64,000 nucleotides of DNA from Zhengitettix transpicula (taxonomy: Eukaryota > Arthropoda > Insecta > Orthoptera > Tetrigidae). The notes below the pieces were generated by a model. That model saw nothing but the letters and a program-made list of their open reading frames with translations. It was not told the origin of the DNA and did no database searches. How positions within the stretch are numbered: position 1 is the stretch's first letter; the number at the start of each line of letters is the position of its first letter. The translations under genes and the position numbers were made by a program. Positions 59,270-64,000 of this stretch are shown here, in pieces. The DNA is taken from assembly GCA_037074705.1 (NCBI GenBank), contig CM073590.1:41811895-41875894 (forward strand), written 5' to 3'.

Positions 59270-59475
59270 GAGATTAGGTGTTTTTACGGCTTCATTCTCT
59301 ATATCCTGAGACTTCTGATGACAGAAAATTGAGCAAAAAAAACATGTTAGCGTTTTGTGGATCAAGACATATGGATTTTTTGGAACACTCCAAACCTGGT
59401 CGCTAATATTCCGAAGGTATTTTCAACATTCACTCGGGTGGAGGACATTATTCGATTGACTGTGTCAATATTTAC
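59270..59475 (-). pseudogene. PIF/Harbinger transposase C-terminal remnant
   Basis: The minus strand at about 59465-59368 reads SSTRVNVENTFGILATRFGV followed by FQKI. This is the hallmark VENAFGILASRFRVF block, with the final catalytic glutamate of the DDE triad (family: SRARRVVENAFG). The upstream aspartate motifs are not recognisable and stops follow soon after. It converges with the MADF-like remnant. Confidence 0.75.
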
Positions 59476-60175
59476 TTCTGGTTATGGTTTCATTAAGTTT
59501 GGAAGAAGAGAAAGTCTGCATAACTGCACAGCTGATAGTTTATAGTATCATCAACCCAGAAAAGTTTAGATCCTCCAAGGTCCTACGAGTTGCAAGATTT
59601 CGTCACTTCTTGTCGTACGGTCGTATCCTGACACTTTAAGTACGGCTCAACCATCGATAAAAATTTATCAAATTTACCTCTATCCATTCGAAAATAATTA
59701 AAGTAATCATTTTCATCGGTGATAAAAATTTATTTCTATAACTATGTGGTTGTAGCTTTCTTTTTTATGTAACCACTGTTTAACCCATCCCGTTCATACA
59801 ACATTATGTTCTGTCCCGCGAGTAAGTAGGAAAGCTAAATAAGCTTTTTTCTTACTATTCATAAGCTATGGAAGAAAACACAAGTATTGTTTACTTAAAA
59901 TTGACAATTACAACCCTCACTGACAGGCACAGTGAACAGCAAAAATGAAAATGAGAAGAAATATTGATCAATATATTGTTGTATCCGGCCTGCTTAAGAA
60001 AAGCTTGCAAGGCGTTTGGACGCAGGGCAGCTGCACTGCAGCTTGTAGAGCGATCTAGCAATAATAATTATAGAACAAAAGTAAATAAAATCTGTGCATT
60101 ATTATTGAAATATCTTTCGTATAGTTACACGTAATGTAAGGATATATTCTGCTTTTGTAATCAACGTTTAGGTCA

Positions 60176-60455
60176 GCAAACCCTCTCCCGCCACCGGAAG
60201 GGTGTGGGACAAGTACCAAATGCCCGACCTACCTGTTGCAGGTTTTTCTAGGGTTTTCCCTGTATCACTTTTAGGCGAATTGTCGGGTAGGATCCTTAAA
60301 CAATAGTCCGGGGGGCCCATAGTTAACCCTTGACTACCTTGCTCTACCTTTCCGCATCCCCCCCCCCTTTCTCTTCCTTTCCTTTCCTATGCTATAAGAG
60401 GGGAGTTGCCACTATGTGGATTATCCTATACATAGCCTGTCTACACCTTAAAAAA
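60176..60455 (+). mobile_element. A-tailed retroposon (family P), copy G
   Basis: Sense is plus: it ends ATAGCCTGTCTACACCTT followed by AAAAAA at 60450-60455, and begins within the AGCAAACCCTCTCCCGCCAC block. It contains GTGGGACAAGTACCAAATGC, GGTAGGATCCTTAAAC and CGCATCCCCCCCCCC. It belongs to the CTACACCTT 3'-end subfamily with E and F. The conserved frame is disrupted. Confidence 0.85.
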
Positions 60456-60559
60456 TCGACGTTTAGGGAGTAAGACGATCCAGTATCTATAATTACATTA
60501 CCCGATTTCTTATTATGTATGTAAAAATACTTTATTTACTAATTAATTTTTGTCTTCAG

Positions 60560-60595
60560 ACGACGGTCAAATGTTTTATACAAAGCTTTCGTTAG
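60560..60595 (+). other. Candidate 36-nt microexon
   Basis: Bounded by TTTTTGTCTTCAG and GTAAGT, both near-consensus. The 36 nt are divisible by three and open in two of three phases. No linked exon was established. Confidence 0.25.
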
Positions 60596-60803
60596 GTAAG
60601 TGACCCTAGTCACCTTGAATCCAGAAATCGAAGGACCAGTTAGTATTGTATGTTTATTTCAAGTAACAGCTCAGGAAAATTTTAAATATGCATCCGAAGT
60701 TAAAGACGAGAAGATCTTGTGTAGACATATCAATAAATCACGTGTACATTCCTGTTTGTCGGAACACGCAAGCTGTAAATAGCTAAATGAAGAACGTGCT
60801 TGA

Positions 60804-61073
60804 TTGCAGGCAGAGCATTTGGATATACAATTATGTGATCAATTGGGTATACAACCCTCAACTACTACGTGGATCCATGCCTTCATTCATAACGATTCTC
60901 ATCCGTACATTTATTTGACAAAGGAGAGAGTATTGCGAAGCTACACTCCCCTCCGTCATGTAGTCTTCCTGCTTTATCGCGTAGCTCCGAGAATCGATAA
61001 GTTAAGAAGAGATCTGACTCACTGCAAAGTATCCACTAGTTACACAAAGATTCGCAGCTTATGTTACAAATGA
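60804..61073 (+). other. Unassigned 89-codon open frame
   Basis: It starts two bases before an AG that follows GATTGC, so it could be an exon. The peptide (for example HVVFLLYRVAPRIDKLRRDL) has balanced composition for this AT-rich region, but I recognise no family. Confidence 0.2.
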
Positions 61074-61373
61074 GACTGTTTTTACCTCAATTTCTTTTTA
61101 GATTACTACAAAATAATCAATTTTAATTATGCGGAGGTTTACTCCTCGTTATTTTGTTCCGGGTACCTACCTCACCTTACGTTTACTGAAAGTTCTAAGG
61201 TAGTGCTGTAATATTGTCTCCATTAGCCCTTAGTTGAGGAACCATATTAGCATGATTATAATTATCCAAGAAGAAAGTTTTTTGGGCATATGAAATAACA
61301 GTAGCAACTATAGAAATATAAATCGGTCCATAGATCCCGAAAGATCTTTAAAAAACGTTGAACGTTAATTTTC

Positions 61374-61440
61374 GGCCGTCGGGATCTCAAAACTGGGTCG
61401 CGTTACTACGAGGACGCTCCACACACTCAGCTATGACGCC
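61374..61440 (-). other. tRNA-like unit (SINE head or tRNA pseudogene)
   Basis: On the minus strand, GGCGTCATAGCTGAGTGTGT then GGAGCGTCCTCGTAG give a box A (TAGCTGAGTG) and D-arm-like part. CCAGTTTTGAGATCCCG near 61398-61382 is a box-B-like TpsiC part with two departures from GGTTCGANTCC. The length fits a tRNA-derived SINE head. A body or tail is not defined. Confidence 0.45.
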
Positions 61441-61549
61441 ACGTCAATCATATTGACGTTTGTGGCATTTCTGCTCCTCGAAGAAAACGGATTACCGCTG
61501 GTTCGTCTCGCCACTCATCAGAGAATCTGCATAAGAGGTAACTTGAAGC

Positions 61550-62091
61550 CAGGGTTGGGCATCCTTTTTTTTTGTAGGGAGCCGTATAGAACAATTAATA
61601 ATAGTATTTATTTAAAAAATAGAAGGTACAGATATGAACTATACGTATTGTTGGTATTATATATAATAAAATAATAGTATTACAACTGTAATAATGATAA
61701 ACTTGTGATTGACTTTCTTTTGAAAGAAGTTAAATATATGGTGAAAGTGATGTTAACGCTACGCGTAAGAAACTTTCCAAATTAGTATCGATTTTTCTTG
61801 AACAGTCTTGTTTTCTTTCGTTAAAGTCATTTTTTTTAAATTGCACTCAGCAATAAGTACTGCCGAAGAGCGACATCATTTTACATAAAATTAATTAGAT
61901 TTGGATATTTATATTCGGAAACACGTCTCACGTAAAAATCTTGGAGAGGTACCTCTCGAAACTTGCCCGAAGTGCGAGCAAATCTTCAGTTATTTGAAAT
62001 TTTTGGTCAACTAAACGAATAATATGTAACAGAGAAATTTAGTTCCAGGCCGGACAAATGTTGAACGAGGGCCGGATGTTGCCCAGCGTTG
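61550..62091. mobile_element. hAT-like MITE, 542 bp
   Basis: The left end CAGGGTTGGGCATCCTTTTT and the right end, as complement CAACGCTGGGCAACATCCGG, share 9 of the first 12 bases and have the form of hAT termini (CAGNGGTGGGCAAAC). Flanking octamers CTTGAAGC (61542-61549) and CTTCAAAC (62092-62099) agree at six of eight bases, fitting an 8-bp target duplication. No transposase is encoded. Confidence 0.75.
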
Positions 62092-64000
62092 CTTCAAACT
62101 TCTTTACTCACTTCATCGTAGAAGGAGAAGGCGATTGTCTCTTTTTCGAAACAGGAAGGTTTGGTGTTGTTCTTCAGAGTTATTTCGCATTCTATCATTT
62201 TATCCGCAAAAAGGAACTTTAGTTTTTTCTGTAGATAATAGCCTAGCTACTTGCTGCGGCCCAAGATAATGTTTTCATCAGTATGTCCGATTTTCCTGGC
62301 TGGTGTAAAATCTGAACTTCTCCTGGTTTGGTATTCTACACTCTGTGTTTATTTTTCTGAGCCTTCAATTTCAGTATATCTGGATTTCAATTTTCTGTAA
62401 CACCTAGATGATAACCAGATAAAATTTTCTAGTTATACAAGCGATCGGAGTCTTTGTATGTGGTATTTGTCGTTTCGTTGCACATTATCAATAACACACC
62501 ATTCCTTTTTCTCAGAAGTTGTTGTGTGTCGGTGATATTCACAACTGAAGAAAACAGTAGTGTTGTCTTTGCATTTTCCATACAGCAAGCAAGTCGTGCT
62601 TGTCTGCCACCGTCGTTCTCTTAAGCAAATGAGACTACTATTGGTTAGTCACTCAAATCGCTCCCGAAGGATGATGACTTCGTTAATCTGTATCCATTTA
62701 TATATTTTTTGTGTCACATCCATAGTCTGTGTAAGAAGGTAAAAGATTTATATGAATCACTTATTAGGTTACGGCCGTTTTGTTACTCTGACACTGAGAA
62801 ATGCAACAACTTGTGCATGTATGATTAGATTAGATTTTATTAGTTTCATTAGTCTTCTGCTGAGGAAATAGGACAAGTCAAATTGATATTACGTACAAAT
62901 GTATGAATGAGATATACATAAATACTCTAGACTATACATAAATAGAGATATGAAGAATTTAAAGTGTACATATTTGAAATTACATGAAATAGGTTCAGGG
63001 AGAATATAAGGAATGCTACACACGTAAATAAGGGAGAATAAGTTAGGTTACAGAACATTACACAAGTAAGAAATCTTAAATATAAAGTAAGGAAAAAAGA
63101 ATTGTAAGCTGAACTTCACTAATAGCACTAAAAGGTTTTCGAAAAATAAAACTGCACTGCACAAATAACACTCCCATTTGTATCTTCTTGTATTGATGAG
63201 CCTTCAAAGTGTTATCTGGCATCTCTCCTCAGTGGCTGGAAATCTCGTGTGGATGTCATGAAATAAACAATTGTGAAGTATCAGTTGGACACACAGACAA
63301 TAAACATTTATATTAGTATTCCATAAATTAAATTATCTTTCAGTTGCCAACTGAATATTTTATGTTCTTTTCAAATTATGACAAGTTATGTTTTTTCTTC
63401 GTTGCTTTGAGACGATTATTTTAGTTCGTTCGACCGTTAAAAAATAGGTTTTCCTAAACATGCAATACCATTGCGTTGGTTATTTTCTGCAATCAGTTCC
63501 TAATATTTTCCACCATTTGTTTGAGCTGTTTGCTGGGATGTGATGATATTATGTAATCCAGGCTTCGTGTTTAGTACTTAATTAAATTTTGTAAGATCGA
63601 TGCTGAAAAACGAAAATGCTTATTGCAGACTACAGAATTTAAACAACTATATATTTTACAATCTTACGGGAAACTATATCCTGCGTACCAGGAAACAATT
63701 TTTTTCATGGATAATACACATGTACAAGACTACAACCTGTCTCTAATTTAAATTAGCTCTTGTTCTGGGAAAATAACTCAAAAAACGATAATAACGAAAT
63801 CAGGCTATACATTTTCATGTTGCAACTAAAAAGATATTGCTTTTTATAAAAAATCAAAATGTAGGTAGTGATGTCGCGCCTGATGGGGTGGGGCGGATCC
63901 GTTCTGTGATCGTTTCTGCTCTTAAGAACTTTTACGCTGCATTATTTTTGATTCGTAGAGACGTATGGTCTGTATCGATAGTGTTTTCGTATTCAACTAA
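62092..64000. other. Stretch without recognised gene
   Basis: GATTAGATTAGATTTTATTA at 62824 resembles strings at the ends of some insect retroposons, but nothing confirms it. The remainder holds no supported feature. Confidence 0.45.

Larger units (their letters stand above)
58199..59990. mobile_element. PIF/Harbinger-like DNA transposon, degenerate
   Basis: The borders are imperfect inverted repeats: CCGCACACGGTCAATACATT/CATCAATA at the left and, as complement, GGCCGGATACAACAATATAT/TGATCAATATT at the right. Inside are a MADF-like remnant (plus strand) and a DDE transposase remnant (minus strand), the two-gene content known for PIF/Harbinger elements. Further terminal-like strings at 58248-58263 and 58327-58360 suggest nested or duplicated ends on the left. 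Target duplication is not clear. Confidence 0.65.

Noticed and set aside
62824..62843. GATTAGATTAGATTTTATTA as a retroposon end
   Set aside because: Simple-sequence resemblance only. No element body could be delimited.
1..64000. CRISPR arrays, rRNA genes, intact tRNA genes, bacterial operons
   Set aside because: None seen. The repeats are not regularly spaced short units with unique spacers, and the tRNA-like sequences lack complete cloverleaf parts.

Overview
The window looks like gene-poor, repeat-dense nuclear DNA of an insect, judged from AT-rich composition, absence of any long open frame (the longest is 145 codons), absence of bacterial gene structure, and the transposon mix: mariner, piggyBac-like, hAT-like and PIF/Harbinger-like DNA elements, jockey-type LINE fragments, Gypsy-like pieces and tRNA-derived SINE heads. 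I cannot name the species. A large-genome polyneopteran insect (cockroach, termite or stick insect type) is a guess.

Layout. 1-530: broken LINE reverse transcriptase. 4-14 kb: a foldback MITE family, a head-to-head pair of repeats built from a roughly 275-bp unit, three copies of an A-tailed retroposon (two in tandem) and a dead mariner. 15.3-16.7 kb: another element of the 275-bp family. 17.3-19.5 kb: retroposon copy D, a mariner scrap, a MITE. 20.3-25.9 kb: about 17 diverged 275-bp units inside two abutting elements, the most conspicuous structure here. 27-28 kb: two foldback MITEs. 30.0-33.2 kb: a Gypsy-type LTR with primer-binding site, a pair of 237-bp direct repeats, a LINE reverse-transcriptase remnant and an integrase C-terminal remnant. 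33.5-35.5 kb: a long inverted repeat and a third mariner. 36.3-38.6 kb: two related LTRs with duplicated LTR-end/primer-site stubs, each abutting a (TA)n tract. 38.8-42.6 kb: SINE-like units and another 275-bp-family fragment. 42.8-45.1 kb and 50.3-50.4 kb: the best hints of host genes (CCAAT/YY1-type promoter motifs and splice-site-bounded candidate exons). 47-61 kb: retroposon copies E, F and G, a small piggyBac-like MITE with TTAA duplications, a PIF/Harbinger-like element carrying a MADF-like remnant and a transposase remnant. 61.5-62.1 kb: a hAT-like MITE.

No intact protein-coding gene was recognised. The coding traces I can name belong to mobile elements and are broken by stops, frameshifts or lost catalytic residues. 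If host genes pass through, the window is mostly their introns or intergenic space. Seven copies (A-G) of one retroposon family can be oriented by their A tails and fall into two 3'-end subfamilies, which is perhaps the most informative internal comparison available.
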